From Wenzhouxiangella sp. (GTDB lineage Bacteria; Pseudomonadota; Gammaproteobacteria; Xanthomonadales; Wenzhouxiangellaceae), in the NCBI GenBank assembly GCA_007116585.1, contig SKIE01000189.1, positions 1-10,632 on the forward strand: 10,632 bases of DNA, in the 5' to 3' direction. Of this stretch, positions 1 through 7,196 are shown piece after piece. Each line of letters opens with the position of its first letter. Positions within the stretch are counted from its first letter, which is position 1. The position numbers and the translations under genes are program-made. Below the pieces are notes generated by a model. That model did no database searches and was not told where the DNA came from. It saw only the letters and a program-made list of their open reading frames with translations.

Positions 1-3
1 AAT

Positions 4-525
<522 letters not shown>

Positions 526-539
526 TTAGCGCGCCTGAA

Positions 540-1127
540 TTATACAGACCGCGGCCGGGGACTTTCCTGCGCTGACCGGGTCAGCAGGGTCATCAGCGTC
601 TGGCCCACAGGTTTCTGGCGCAGCGGGGCCCAATCATCCGGCCATTGAACAGGCACGCCATCCGGCGAGCTTTCGACATAGATCAGGGCATTTTCAGCAA
701 GCCATCCCTGCGTGCCGGTAAGCAGCATCAAGGCCTTGTCGTGAAGGTCGCTGCTGAAGGGCGGGTCAACCAGCACCAGATCAAATGCCTGAGGTTTTTG
801 TTGCAGCCAGCTCAATGCGTCGCGCTGGTGCAACTCGACCGCACCACTTTCAGGCCATTGCATCGGGCCGTCGCGCAGGTGGGCTGCCGCGACAGCATCG
901 CGCTCGACCAGAACCACCTTGCCGGCCCCGCGCGAGGCCGCTTCCAGACCGAGCGCTCCGCTGCCGGCGAACAGATCCAGCACGCGGGCGCCGACAATGC
1001 GTGGACCGATCCAGTTAAAGAGAGTCTCACGCGCCCGGTCGCCAGTCGGACGCAGCCCGGGCCGGTCGGCAACAGGCAGTTTTCGGCCGCGCCAGCGGCC
1101 TGCGATGATGCGTATTTTTCCGGTCAT
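540..1127 (-). CDS. rsmD: 16S rRNA (guanine(966)-N2)-methyltransferase RsmD
   Basis: Uses S-adenosylmethionine to methylate N2 of G966 in 16S rRNA during small-subunit assembly. The 195-aa protein begins with the family's basic segment IRIIAGRWRGRKL and the block RPTGDRARETLFNWI (residues 26-40). A Rossmann fold follows, with SAM motif I LDLFAGSGALGLEA (50-63), an acidic residue closing strand 2 (E75), and the catalytic DPPF at 121-124, all intact. The Arg/Pro-rich tail after residue 185 looks dispensable. It is transcribed away from ftsY with only 20 bp between the start codons, an arrangement also known in enterobacteria, and sits 29 bp upstream of coaD. The ATG at 1127 matches the family N terminus. 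Confidence 0.96.
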   Translation of the reverse strand: MTGKIRIIAGRWRGRKLPVADRPGLRPTGDRARETLFNWIGPRIVGARVLDLFAGSGALGLEAASRGAGKVVLVERDAVAAAHLRDGPMQWPESGAVELHQRDALSWLQQKPQAFDLVLVDPPFSSDLHDKALMLLTGTQGWLAENALIYVESSPDGVPVQWPDDWAPLRQKPVGQTLMTLLTRSAQESPRPRSV

Positions 1128-1147
1128 GGTGATAGCATAACGGCATC

Positions 1148-2155
1148 ATGTTTTCGATCTTCCGTCGCAAGAAATCAGGCGCCGGCGTTGAGTCGACGCC
1201 GGTGCGGCCAGCCGCCGCATCGGGCGTTGATCCGCTGGAGGCGCGCCTGGCGCGCACACGGTCCAGCCTGTCCGGACTCTTTGGCCTGATTCGGTCCGCC
1301 GGTAGCATTGACGAGGCGCTGGTCGAAGAGATCGAAACCACCCTGCTGACGGCCGATATGGGAGTGGCTGCGACTACCCGCATCATCGAGCGTCTGCGCG
1401 ACGGCATTCGACAAGGCGTGATTACCGAACCCGGGCAGGTACTGCCCGCGGTCCAGGCCGAGCTGTACGACCTGATTGAACCGGTGGAACAGTTTCTGGC
1501 CGTCGATCCGTCGAAAAAGCCGTTTGTCATCCTGACCGTCGGCGTCAACGGCGTGGGCAAGACTACGACCATCGGCAAGCTAGCCCGCCGCTACATGGAC
1601 GAAGGGCTGTCGGTGATGCTGGCGGCAGGAGATACGTTCCGCGCCGCTGCGGTCGAGCAGCTCAGCGCCTGGGGCGAACGCAACGGGGTTCCGGTGGTTG
1701 CCCAGAAAACGGGCGCCGACACCGCGGCGGTGATTTACGACGCGCTGCATTCGGCCCGGGCCCGTGGGGTGGACGTGCTGATCGCCGATACCGCCGGCCG
1801 CCTGCACACCCAGGGGCACTTGATGGAAGAACTGGCCAAGGTACGCCGGGTGATCAAAAAAATAGACCCCGAAGCGCCGCATGAGACCATGCTGGTAGTC
1901 GACGCCGGCACCGGACAGAACGCCCTCGCCCAGGCTCGCCAGTTCAATGAAGCCGTCGAGCTCTCCGGCATTACCGTAACCAAGCTGGACGGCACTGCCC
2001 GCGGTGGCGTGCTGTTTGCGATGGCGCACGAACTCAAGATCCCGATCCGATTCATCGGGGTGGGTGAAACGGCAGCTGATTTGCGCCCCTTCGACGCCGG
2101 CACCTTCGTCCACGCCATCCTCCCGGTCGAGGAACAGGCGCCGGCAAACGGCTGA
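1148..2155 (+). CDS. ftsY: Signal recognition particle receptor FtsY
   Basis: SRP receptor GTPase: it docks Ffh-4.5S RNA-ribosome complexes at the inner membrane and hands nascent membrane proteins to SecYEG. The 335-aa protein has a very short A region (about 30 residues, against roughly 200 in E. coli FtsY). A four-helix N domain (about 30-115) and the NG GTPase domain follow. G1 is GVNGVGKTT (132-140), G2 DTFRAAA (162-168), G3 DTAGR (214-218), G4 TKLD (278-281) and the closing loop GVGE (304-307); all are intact. The short A region means membrane binding rests on the first N-domain helix, which is normal outside enterobacteria. The ATG lies 20 bp from the rsmD start, with no strong Shine-Dalgarno sequence. 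Downstream is mutY, not the ftsEX pair found in E. coli. Confidence 0.97.
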   Translation: MFSIFRRKKSGAGVESTPVRPAAASGVDPLEARLARTRSSLSGLFGLIRSAGSIDEALVEEIETTLLTADMGVAATTRIIERLRDGIRQGVITEPGQVLPAVQAELYDLIEPVEQFLAVDPSKKPFVILTVGVNGVGKTTTIGKLARRYMDEGLSVMLAAGDTFRAAAVEQLSAWGERNGVPVVAQKTGADTAAVIYDALHSARARGVDVLIADTAGRLHTQGHLMEELAKVRRVIKKIDPEAPHETMLVVDAGTGQNALAQARQFNEAVELSGITVTKLDGTARGGVLFAMAHELKIPIRFIGVGETAADLRPFDAGTFVHAILPVEEQAPANG

Positions 2156-2170
2156 GCGACGGTCTGAGCC

Positions 2171-3238
2171 GTGCCCGGTTCATCGTTGCCAGAGAAGGAT
2201 TTTTCCGACCGGCTGCTTGAGTGGTGGCAAACCAATGGCCGCCATGACCTGCCCTGGCAGATCAATCGCACACCCTACCGGGTCTGGGTGTCGGAAATCA
2301 TGCTGCAGCAGACCCAGGTCACGACCGTTATCGGCTATTTCGAGCGCTTCGTCGCCCGCTTCCCTGCTCTGCCTGATCTGGCGCGCGCGCCGCTTGATGA
2401 CGTGCTCGCGCTGTGGTCCGGGCTGGGCTACTACGCCCGCGCCCGCAATCTGCACAAGGCTGCCGTTCATTGCCTGCATGCGCATGACGGTCAGTTGCCA
2501 GATGGCTTCGAGGCCCTGCGCGCCCTGCCCGGCATTGGTGACTCAACCGCCAACGCCATCATCGCCCAGGCCCTCGATCGACGCGCGCCGATCCTCGATG
2601 GCAACGTCAAGCGCGTCATGGCCAGACATGCCGGCATTGCTGGCTGGCCTGGGCGCTCAGCGGTCGCGCGACAACTATGGGCCGAGGCTGATGCCAGAAC
2701 TCCGAACGACCGCGCGGCCGACTACACGCAAGCCATCATGGACCTGGGCGCGACCGTCTGTACGACGCGCAATCCCACCTGCATGCTCTGCCCCGTCCAG
2801 GCCGACTGCCGCGCCCGGCTGGATGGCCGAATTGCCGAACTGCCCGGCAAAAAGCCGTCTCGCGATCGACCGGAACGTACGTCCACCTGGCTGATTCAGC
2901 GTGATGGCACCGGCCGACTTGCCCTGGTGCGCCGTCCACCCACCGGAATCTGGGGCGGGCTGTGGTGTTTTCCTGAAACCAACGAGCGCGGCGAGCAGCA
3001 AAGCAACGCTGAATGCCTGCCACCCATCGCGCACGAGTTCACCCACTTCCGGCTGACCATGCGCTTTGTTGAAACAGGCGGTGAAATCAACGACCGGCAG
3101 GTGGAAGATTCAGATATCGCTTGGCTCAAACCGGAAGAGGCTCTGAGGCTGGGCCTGCCGCGGCCGATTCGTCAAGCCATTGAAAGCCTGGCTGATAGAA
3201 TGCCCGGTAACCCCCATGCGAACCCCGAAAATGACTGA
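2171..3238 (+). CDS. mutY: A/G-specific adenine DNA glycosylase MutY
   Basis: Removes adenine mispaired with 8-oxoguanine, preventing G:C to T:A mutations (GO repair with MutM and MutT). The 355-aa protein shows the catalytic Glu in SEIMLQQTQ (E42), the helix-hairpin-helix LPGIGDSTANAI (119-130) with the catalytic Asp in ILDGNVKRV (D143), and the [4Fe-4S] ligands C197, C204, C207 and C213 in the diagnostic C-X6-C-X2-C-X5-C spacing. A NUDIX-like C-terminal domain (about 235-345, with RPPTGIWGGLWCFP at 255-268) reads the 8-oxoG base. The start is GTG at 2171: an in-frame stop lies two codons upstream and no ATG precedes the conserved helix, although the TTG five codons in could also serve. It follows ftsY by 15 bp and overlaps yggX by 8 bp, suggesting one transcript. 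Confidence 0.96.
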   Translation: MPGSSLPEKDFSDRLLEWWQTNGRHDLPWQINRTPYRVWVSEIMLQQTQVTTVIGYFERFVARFPALPDLARAPLDDVLALWSGLGYYARARNLHKAAVHCLHAHDGQLPDGFEALRALPGIGDSTANAIIAQALDRRAPILDGNVKRVMARHAGIAGWPGRSAVARQLWAEADARTPNDRAADYTQAIMDLGATVCTTRNPTCMLCPVQADCRARLDGRIAELPGKKPSRDRPERTSTWLIQRDGTGRLALVRRPPTGIWGGLWCFPETNERGEQQSNAECLPPIAHEFTHFRLTMRFVETGGEINDRQVEDSDIAWLKPEEALRLGLPRPIRQAIESLADRMPGNPHANPEND

Positions 3239-3503
3239 AACCGTGCACTGCCAACACATGGGCCGCGAGGGTGAAGCCCTGCCGCGCCCGCCCCTGCCCG
3301 GGGAACTGGGCCAGCGAATCCAGAAAAACATCTGCCGCGAGGCGTGGCAGAAATGGCTGGCTCACCAGACCATGTTGATCAACGAAAAGCGCCTGAGCCC
3401 AATCGATCCGGAGCATCGCAAGTACCTGATGGAACAGGCGGAAGCTTTTCTGTTCGGCGGAGAATACGATCGCGCCGACGGCTACGTGCCGCCGGAGAGC
3501 TGA
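3231..3503 (+). CDS. yggX: Probable Fe(2+)-trafficking protein YggX
   Basis: Small cytoplasmic protein linked to protection of Fe-S enzymes and to Fe(II) handling under oxidative stress. The 90-aa product has the family's single N-terminal Cys (C7), the PGELGQRI segment, the block EAWQKWLAHQTMLINEKRL, the EHRKYLMEQ helix and the FLFGGE...GYVPPE tail, covering the full family length of about 90 aa. I chose the ATG at 3231, not the longer frame open from 3180, because the extra 17 residues have no counterpart in the family. This start overlaps the mutY stop by 8 bp, and no Shine-Dalgarno sequence precedes it, so translation is probably coupled to mutY. MutY carries an Fe-S cluster and yggX is its classical partner in enterobacteria. 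Confidence 0.95.
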   Translation: MTETVHCQHMGREGEALPRPPLPGELGQRIQKNICREAWQKWLAHQTMLINEKRLSPIDPEHRKYLMEQAEAFLFGGEYDRADGYVPPES

Positions 3504-3530
3504 ACTGTTACGAGCGCGTCGCTTCGCCGG

Positions 3531-3968
3531 CTAAGAGGTCTCCACTTCGACGGCATTGCGCGCAGGGACTGGCTGCTCGCGCAGCGCCTCGATTTCGGCG
3601 CGGGCCGCTTCGAAATCCACCTCGCGAATGCCTTCGATTCTGCAAGTCCGCTCACCGACACGAATCCGGTCAAAGCGGTCAATGCGCAGCGAAGTCGACG
3701 TCAGCAGCGCGATCGATCGGGCGAAGCGAATTTCAGTCGAGCATGGCGGCGACAGTTCGAACAGGTAATAGCGGTTACGGTTGAACTCGATCAGCACCGC
3801 ATCATCCCCGGCCGGTCGCCAGCCCCTGATCGAACTGTACATGACGCTCCTGGTTTCTTCCTCGGCTGCATGACGCAGGTAGATCTCCCCGCTGCGAACC
3901 TCGCGCGGCCCGCTGCCGGCGCAACCCGCCAGTACGGAAATAAGCAACAAAAACAGAACAATACGCAT
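3531..3968 (-). CDS. Small lipoprotein, DUF6491-like
   Basis: A 145-aa predicted lipoprotein of unknown function. Residues 1-15 form a hydrophobic signal peptide (MRIVLFLLLISVLAG) ending in the lipobox LAGC, with C16 as the lipidated Cys; Ala at +2 argues for outer-membrane sorting by Lol. The mature part has two well-spaced cysteines (in PPCSTEIRF and RTCRIEGIREV), the phrase ISSxRGW-like 'SSIRGWRP', a YYLFEL strand and a late IRVGERTC strand. This order fits the DUF6491 lipoprotein pattern as I remember it; the family assignment is recall, not a search. The ATG at 3968 has GGAG six bases upstream. The gene converges on yggX with a 27-bp gap and stands alone on its strand. Confidence 0.75.
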   Translation of the reverse strand: MRIVLFLLLISVLAGCAGSGPREVRSGEIYLRHAAEEETRSVMYSSIRGWRPAGDDAVLIEFNRNRYYLFELSPPCSTEIRFARSIALLTSTSLRIDRFDRIRVGERTCRIEGIREVDFEAARAEIEALREQPVPARNAVEVETS

Positions 3969-4064
3969 CGTCGTCTCCAGAAAACTCTGTCGCCATCTGC
4001 TAGATTAGCCGACCTGCAGCAAGCAAACCTGAATGAAAAGCTGGTACCCAACCGCCAAGGAAGG

Positions 4065-4079
4065 TGCTACACTACGCGC
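4065..4079 (+). promoter_or_regulatory. Extended -10 promoter of tRNA-Phe
   Basis: TG-C-TACACT places an extended TGn motif directly before a -10 hexamer at 4068-4073 (four of six match TATAAT). The next bases, ACGCGC, form a GC-rich discriminator, as is usual for stringently controlled stable-RNA promoters. The -35 region is poor, which an extended -10 can tolerate. Predicted transcription start is about 4080, some 60 nt before the mature tRNA. Confidence 0.5.
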
Positions 4080-4103
4080 TTGCTTTCAACGACCAGTGCC
4101 TTC

Positions 4104-4124
4104 GGGCTTGCTTGACGAAAGCCC
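4104..4124 (+). other. Hairpin in the tRNA-Phe 5' leader
   Basis: GGGCTT (4104-4109) and AAGCCC (4119-4124) are perfect inverted arms around a 9-nt loop, between the predicted start site and the mature tRNA. It lacks a following T tract, so it is more likely a leader structure removed by RNase E/P than a terminator. Confidence 0.35.
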
Positions 4125-4139
4125 CCGCACAATCCAGAT

Positions 4140-4215
<76 letters not shown>

Positions 4216-4294
4216 TTCCGCAAGCACGGCATCATCCATCTTTTTTCAGGTCCCAGGTACCAATTTTCATCCGGCTTGGCCTGCGCCAGGCAAC

Positions 4295-5623
4295 TCAATG
4301 ACGTAGCTCGGCGATACGGCTCCTCGCATCCGCAAGATGCTCGGTTAACGGCCTGTTTCGCTCGCCAAGGCCTTCTGCGCAGTACGGGTTCAGGAACTGC
4401 CGTCCGGCAAAGAACCTCGCATCAATCGGGCTCAGCGCCGCTTCATCGCAGACCGGAAACCAGTTTTGCGCGATGATCTCGATCTGGCCTGCCACGATCT
4501 CAGCGGCCTCATCCTCGCTCATTTGAAAATTGACGGCAGCCGACAGGCAAGAGGCGAGCGTGCTCGTGCGATTCTCACCATTGATGAGCATTGCCTGCGT
4601 CGCCTCGTTCCCGGTGCGGCCTTGCGGACAGATGTCATAGGCAGGCGTCAGAGTTAAGCTCTGGCCGTCCCAGAAAGCGGCATGATTGCGGGCATGGTCG
4701 TCTGTATTTCCACACAGCACGTTGAAGCAGATTCGCCCGAAGAGCTCGCGGAGCGTGGCTTTCGGGTTGGTGAAGCGGTGGCGGATCATTTCGGCAAGAT
4801 CTTCGTAGGACGCATAGCGTGCTTCCACTTCGCCGAGGCCAAGAAGTGTCAGTGCCGAGACCATGGCGCGTCGATGCCATCCGCCGTTGGTCTTGATTCT
4901 GTCGAAGCGATCGATAAGCAGAACGTCCTTGCCGGCTATCTCGAAGATTGAGACGGGCGCGACATCGAGCCCGCAGAGGGCTGCCAGTCGCATAGCCAAA
5001 AACTCGGCCTTTACGACGCTGTAGACGTCCTTGCTGGATGAAAACTTGGCGATCAGCTTCAGATCATTGCCGTCAATCAAGGCCTTCGGCCGCGCTCCCC
5101 CAATTGATGTGCCATGGTGGATTGCCTGATCAAGCGTCGGCGTCAGCAGCAGACCCTTTTCCACTCGATCAGCCGCCTCAAGCAAATCCTGGTAGCTGGC
5201 CTGAATCGAGGTGCGCGGGATGTATTCTCTGGCCGACAGCTGGAAATCCAGCGCACCGATCCGGTCGGAGCCAGACGCCAGCAGATAGGTGAGCTCGTTC
5301 AATTCACCCGCACCTTGATCCATGCCCTGCGGGCCGACCAGCCGATTGATGATAACGCGGCGGCCCCAGGCATCCGGCGCGCCGTCGCGCAGGCAGCCTG
5401 CAATTTCCATGTTGGGCAACGGATCGATTCGACCACGCCTGAGCGGAAGCTCAGGATCATAGAGCGGGATGGCATGCTTGCGACCCAGATAGCTGGCACC
5501 GTAGTTGAAAATGTAGCGGCCGCCGTCCACCGTGATGCGACCAGCCACTACCGGCTCAGTTTCACCCGGCAGCCAGACCCACACAAAGGCAGTGTCCGGT
5601 GTCTTGCGATCAGAAGTCATCAT
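4295..5623 (-). CDS. hipA: HipA-family Ser/Thr kinase toxin (type II TA)
   Basis: Toxin of a HipBA module. Known HipA kinases phosphorylate protein targets such as GltX (glutamyl-tRNA synthetase), raising ppGpp and slowing growth. This 442-aa protein (E. coli HipA is 440) has the N-terminal HipA-N1 type subdomain (about 10-125, with AGCLRDGAPDAWGRRV). Next come the Gly-rich loop TSIGGARPKA (172-181), where S173 probably matches the autophosphorylated Ser150, the ATP-binding Lys in LIAKF (K193), the LLIDRFDR block (235-242), and the catalytic loop NTDDHARN (306-313; D308 and N313). The metal-binding Asp of YDICP (D330) completes the kinase, so it looks active. The start is ATG 5623, or ATG 5620 directly after it, overlapping the hipB end by 14 bp and implying coupled translation with antitoxin first. 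The physiological target cannot be read from sequence. Confidence 0.93.
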   Translation of the reverse strand: MMTSDRKTPDTAFVWVWLPGETEPVVAGRITVDGGRYIFNYGASYLGRKHAIPLYDPELPLRRGRIDPLPNMEIAGCLRDGAPDAWGRRVIINRLVGPQGMDQGAGELNELTYLLASGSDRIGALDFQLSAREYIPRTSIQASYQDLLEAADRVEKGLLLTPTLDQAIHHGTSIGGARPKALIDGNDLKLIAKFSSSKDVYSVVKAEFLAMRLAALCGLDVAPVSIFEIAGKDVLLIDRFDRIKTNGGWHRRAMVSALTLLGLGEVEARYASYEDLAEMIRHRFTNPKATLRELFGRICFNVLCGNTDDHARNHAAFWDGQSLTLTPAYDICPQGRTGNEATQAMLINGENRTSTLASCLSAAVNFQMSEDEAAEIVAGQIEIIAQNWFPVCDEAALSPIDARFFAGRQFLNPYCAEGLGERNRPLTEHLADARSRIAELRH

Positions 5624-5942
5624 CGACCGCCGTGCCAGAAGGGCGAATGCTTTTGGGCAATAGCGTCAGTTTTTCCTCAAGCCGCGCGCTTTCGCGGCGA
5701 AGGGTGCTGGCATCGGCGTCGAAGAGTCGCACACCGGCCAACAAGGCGGCCTCGAAAACGACGCCGATCTCAGCCCCCGGCGCGCCCTTCTCCATATTGT
5801 GCAGCGTAGTGCGGCTGATTCCGACACGGTCAGCAAACTCCTGCGCCTTCATGCCCCGCTCCAAGCGCCCGATCCGGATCAGCTTGCCCAGGATTGAGAG
5901 CACCTCACGCGTTTGACGCGCGTAGCTTCTCTTGCGCTTCAC
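5610..5942 (-). CDS. hipB: HipB-like antitoxin, XRE-family HTH regulator
   Basis: Antitoxin and autorepressor partner of HipA: in known modules a HipB dimer binds HipA and operators in its own promoter. The 110-aa protein is basic at its N terminus and has a Cro/cI-type helix-turn-helix at about 33-51 (AQEFADRV, turn GIS, recognition helix RTTLHNMEKG). A C-terminal segment rich in acidic residues ends in DDDF; in E. coli a disordered C-terminal tail is what Lon degrades, and the same role here is inference. The start is GTG at 5942, with AGGAG at 5952-5956 (nine bases upstream); the next in-frame ATG would remove the helix before the HTH. E. coli HipB is 88 aa, so this one is longer. It overlaps hipA by 14 bp. 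Confidence 0.9.
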   Translation of the reverse strand: MKRKRSYARQTREVLSILGKLIRIGRLERGMKAQEFADRVGISRTTLHNMEKGAPGAEIGVVFEAALLAGVRLFDADASTLRRESARLEEKLTLLPKSIRPSGTAVDDDF

Positions 5943-5979
5943 GGCGAAAAACTCCTGACTTGTCCATCAAAATGAACCT

Positions 5980-5999
5980 AAAAGGCCTAGCGTCCTTTT
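5980..5999 (-). promoter_or_regulatory. Candidate HipB operator O1 (6-bp arms, N8 spacer)
   Basis: AAAAGG (5980-5985) and CCTTTT (5994-5999) are perfect inverted arms separated by exactly eight bases. Known E. coli hip operators are TATCC-N8-GGATA: the arm sequence differs but the spacing is the same. The site begins one base downstream of the TACAAT -10 on the minus strand, so a bound HipB dimer would cover the transcription start. The link to HipB is inference from position and geometry. Confidence 0.5.
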
Positions 6000-6000
6000 T

Positions 6001-6006
6001 ATTGTA
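6001..6006 (-). promoter_or_regulatory. -10 element of the hipBA promoter
   Basis: On the minus strand this reads TACAAT, five of six matches to TATAAT, about 60 bases before the hipB start. The surrounding 120 bases are markedly AT-rich for this genome (54 G/C in 5941-6060). The -35 is weak: TTGAAA at 6027-6032 would need a 20-base spacer. Confidence 0.5.
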
Positions 6007-6028
6007 CCTCCTCTCGCAAAGGAAGATT

Positions 6029-6047
6029 TCAAATCGCGCGCATTTGA
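6029..6047 (-). promoter_or_regulatory. Second dyad O2 upstream of the hipBA promoter
   Basis: TCAAAT (6029-6034) and ATTTGA (6042-6047) are perfect 6-bp arms around a 7-base GC-only spacer. It overlaps the -35 region, and its centre lies about 48 bp from O1. The arms differ from O1 and the spacer is one base shorter, so it may bind a different protein or none. The nested palindrome GATTTCAAATC (6025-6035) overlaps it. Confidence 0.35.
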
Positions 6048-6067
6048 GTAACCGTCCAGAGGATTGC

Positions 6068-6280
6068 TCATTTGTAATGCGCCCTGCGGTCGGAAAAGCG
6101 CCGGACGCGCCGCCGCCACGCCTTGTAGCTGCCCGGCTTGAGTTCAGAACGCATCAGCGCCTTGACCTCGTCAGGTTTCAGACCATGCACCGATTGAATC
6201 TGCGCGAAGCTGACGTGATCGCTCAACGCCATTTCGATGATTTCGCTGATCGTTGCCGGGTCTGGTCGACTTTTTGGCAT
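6068..6280 (-). CDS. DUF2805 / TIGR03643 family small protein
   Basis: A 70-aa basic protein of unknown function. It shows the family layout as I recall it: IIEMALSDHVSFAQIQSVHGL (residues 14-34), then LKPDEVKALMRSELKPGSYKAWRRRVR (34-60), where the MR.ELKP..(Y/F)..WR.RV signature is the most telling part. The helical pattern and basic end (RRRVRRFSDRRAHYK) suggest a small helix-turn-helix-like nucleic-acid binder, but this is inference. The ATG at 6280 has no clear Shine-Dalgarno sequence. A consensus -35 (TTGACA on the minus strand, 6332-6337) with TATCCC at 6307-6312 (19-base spacer) could be its promoter. It reads toward hipB with 125 bp between them, so it may be an independent gene. Confidence 0.8.
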   Translation of the reverse strand: MPKSRPDPATISEIIEMALSDHVSFAQIQSVHGLKPDEVKALMRSELKPGSYKAWRRRVRRFSDRRAHYK

Positions 6281-6298
6281 GGGCGCAGTCTTGATGGA

Positions 6299-6337
6299 GT
6301 ATCGTCGGGATACGGCACGCTAGCGCGGGCCTGTCAA
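6299..6337 (-). promoter_or_regulatory. Putative promoter of the DUF2805 gene, with palindromes
   Basis: On the minus strand, TTGACA (6332-6337, perfect -35) precedes TATCCC (6307-6312) by 19 bases. The spacer contains the 8-bp palindrome CGCTAGCG (6318-6325). A perfect inverted repeat GTATC-GTCGG-GATAC (6299-6313) overlaps the -10. A repressor site is plausible but not proven. Confidence 0.35.
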
Positions 6338-6374
6338 GGTAAGCTCAGTTCAAGGCACTGGCCGGGAGCCTCGC

Positions 6375-7193
6375 ATGTCATCGCTCTACAACTTCAAGCC
6401 ATCGGGTCGAGACCAGCAGGCCCGCCCGCGCGCCTTCCGACTGCAGGGGTGGCTGATCATAGTGGTCCTCGCGTGGACCTGGTCAGCCGCTGCGGTTGCC
6501 AAAAGCGACGATCATCAGCCTGCCAACAGTGTCGACCTCGAGCTGGGCTTGTTTCACTTCACCCGCAACGATGCCCGAATTCCCGGCGACACCGGAACCA
6601 GATTTGCGCTGGACGACCTGACCGGTTCGAGCGGTGCCAGCGCTCGCCTGCAGGGCACCTGGTGGTGGAACGAGCGCAATGCGTTGCGCCTGACGGCGGC
6701 TCCGTTGAGTATCAGCGGCACCGATTTGCTGGGTCAGGACGTCGACTTTGCCGGCGAGCGTTTTGCGGCCGGCGAGCCAACACGCGGCGAATACCGCTTC
6801 AATACGTACCGGCTGACCTGGCGTTATCGCTTCGAACCCGGCCAGCGTTGGGAATGGTCGGCGGGCGCGGCCGTGCTGGTGCGTGATGCGCGCATACGCC
6901 TGACTCAGGGCCAACTCAGCGCCAAAGACGATGATCTTGGCCTGGTGCCGCTGCTCCACGCCCACGGCCGCTACCGTCTGGGCGAACGGACCACCCTGGT
7001 GCTGGATTTCGAAGGTCTCTGGGCGCCGCAGGGTCGGGCGTTTGACGTTGCTCTGCGCGCGGAGCGGGAATTCGCCAACGGCTGGTACGGGCACCTGGGT
7101 CTGCGCACGCTGGAAGGCGGCGCAGACAACGACGATGTCTACACCTTCGCCTGGGTGCACTTCGCTACAGCCGGGGTTGGCTACCGCTTCTGA
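6375..7193 (+). CDS. Predicted outer-membrane beta-barrel protein
   Basis: A 272-aa exported protein whose family I do not recognise. Residues 25-42 form a hydrophobic signal core (GWLIIVVLAWTWSAAAVA) after an unusually long basic N-terminal region, with likely cleavage after AVA (about 42). The mature part alternates short amphipathic strands rich in aromatics (ELGLFHFTRN, LQGTWWWNERNALRLTAAPLSIS, YRFNTYRLTWRYRFEP, WEWSAGAAVLVRDARIRL, TLVLDFEGLW, FAWVHFATAGVGYRF) and ends in Phe, the BAM recognition signature. That pattern fits an 8- to 12-strand barrel resembling OmpW- or OmpA-type small porins. The ATG at 6375 has GGGAG at 6364-6368. Its stop lies only 3 bp from the convergent prpF stop, with no terminator between them. 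Role unknown. Confidence 0.8.
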   Translation: MSSLYNFKPSGRDQQARPRAFRLQGWLIIVVLAWTWSAAAVAKSDDHQPANSVDLELGLFHFTRNDARIPGDTGTRFALDDLTGSSGASARLQGTWWWNERNALRLTAAPLSISGTDLLGQDVDFAGERFAAGEPTRGEYRFNTYRLTWRYRFEPGQRWEWSAGAAVLVRDARIRLTQGQLSAKDDDLGLVPLLHAHGRYRLGERTTLVLDFEGLWAPQGRAFDVALRAEREFANGWYGHLGLRTLEGGADNDDVYTFAWVHFATAGVGYRF

Positions 7194-7196
7194 TCG

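Noticed and set aside
3180..3230. Longer N terminus for YggX
   Set aside because: The extra residues overlap mutY by 59 bp and have no counterpart in the family; the ATG at 3231 fits.
3633..3643. 11-bp match TTCGATTCTGC to the T-arm region of tRNA-Phe, as a possible att site
   Set aside because: Too short, lies inside the lipoprotein gene on the 5' side of the tRNA, and lacks the rest of the tRNA 3' end.
4241..4246. Six-T run after tRNA-Phe as a rho-independent terminator
   Set aside because: Only a 3-bp stem can be drawn before it, so it does not qualify, although it may mark the transcript end.
4276..4293. Hairpin (CCTG-GCG-CAGG core, 7 bp with a bulge) just after the hipA stop
   Set aside because: No T tract follows on the hipA strand, so it cannot be called a terminator.
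5894..6886. 330-aa plus-strand open frame across hipB, the DUF2805 gene and the barrel gene
   Set aside because: It runs antisense or out of frame to three supported genes and its translation shows no recognisable domain.
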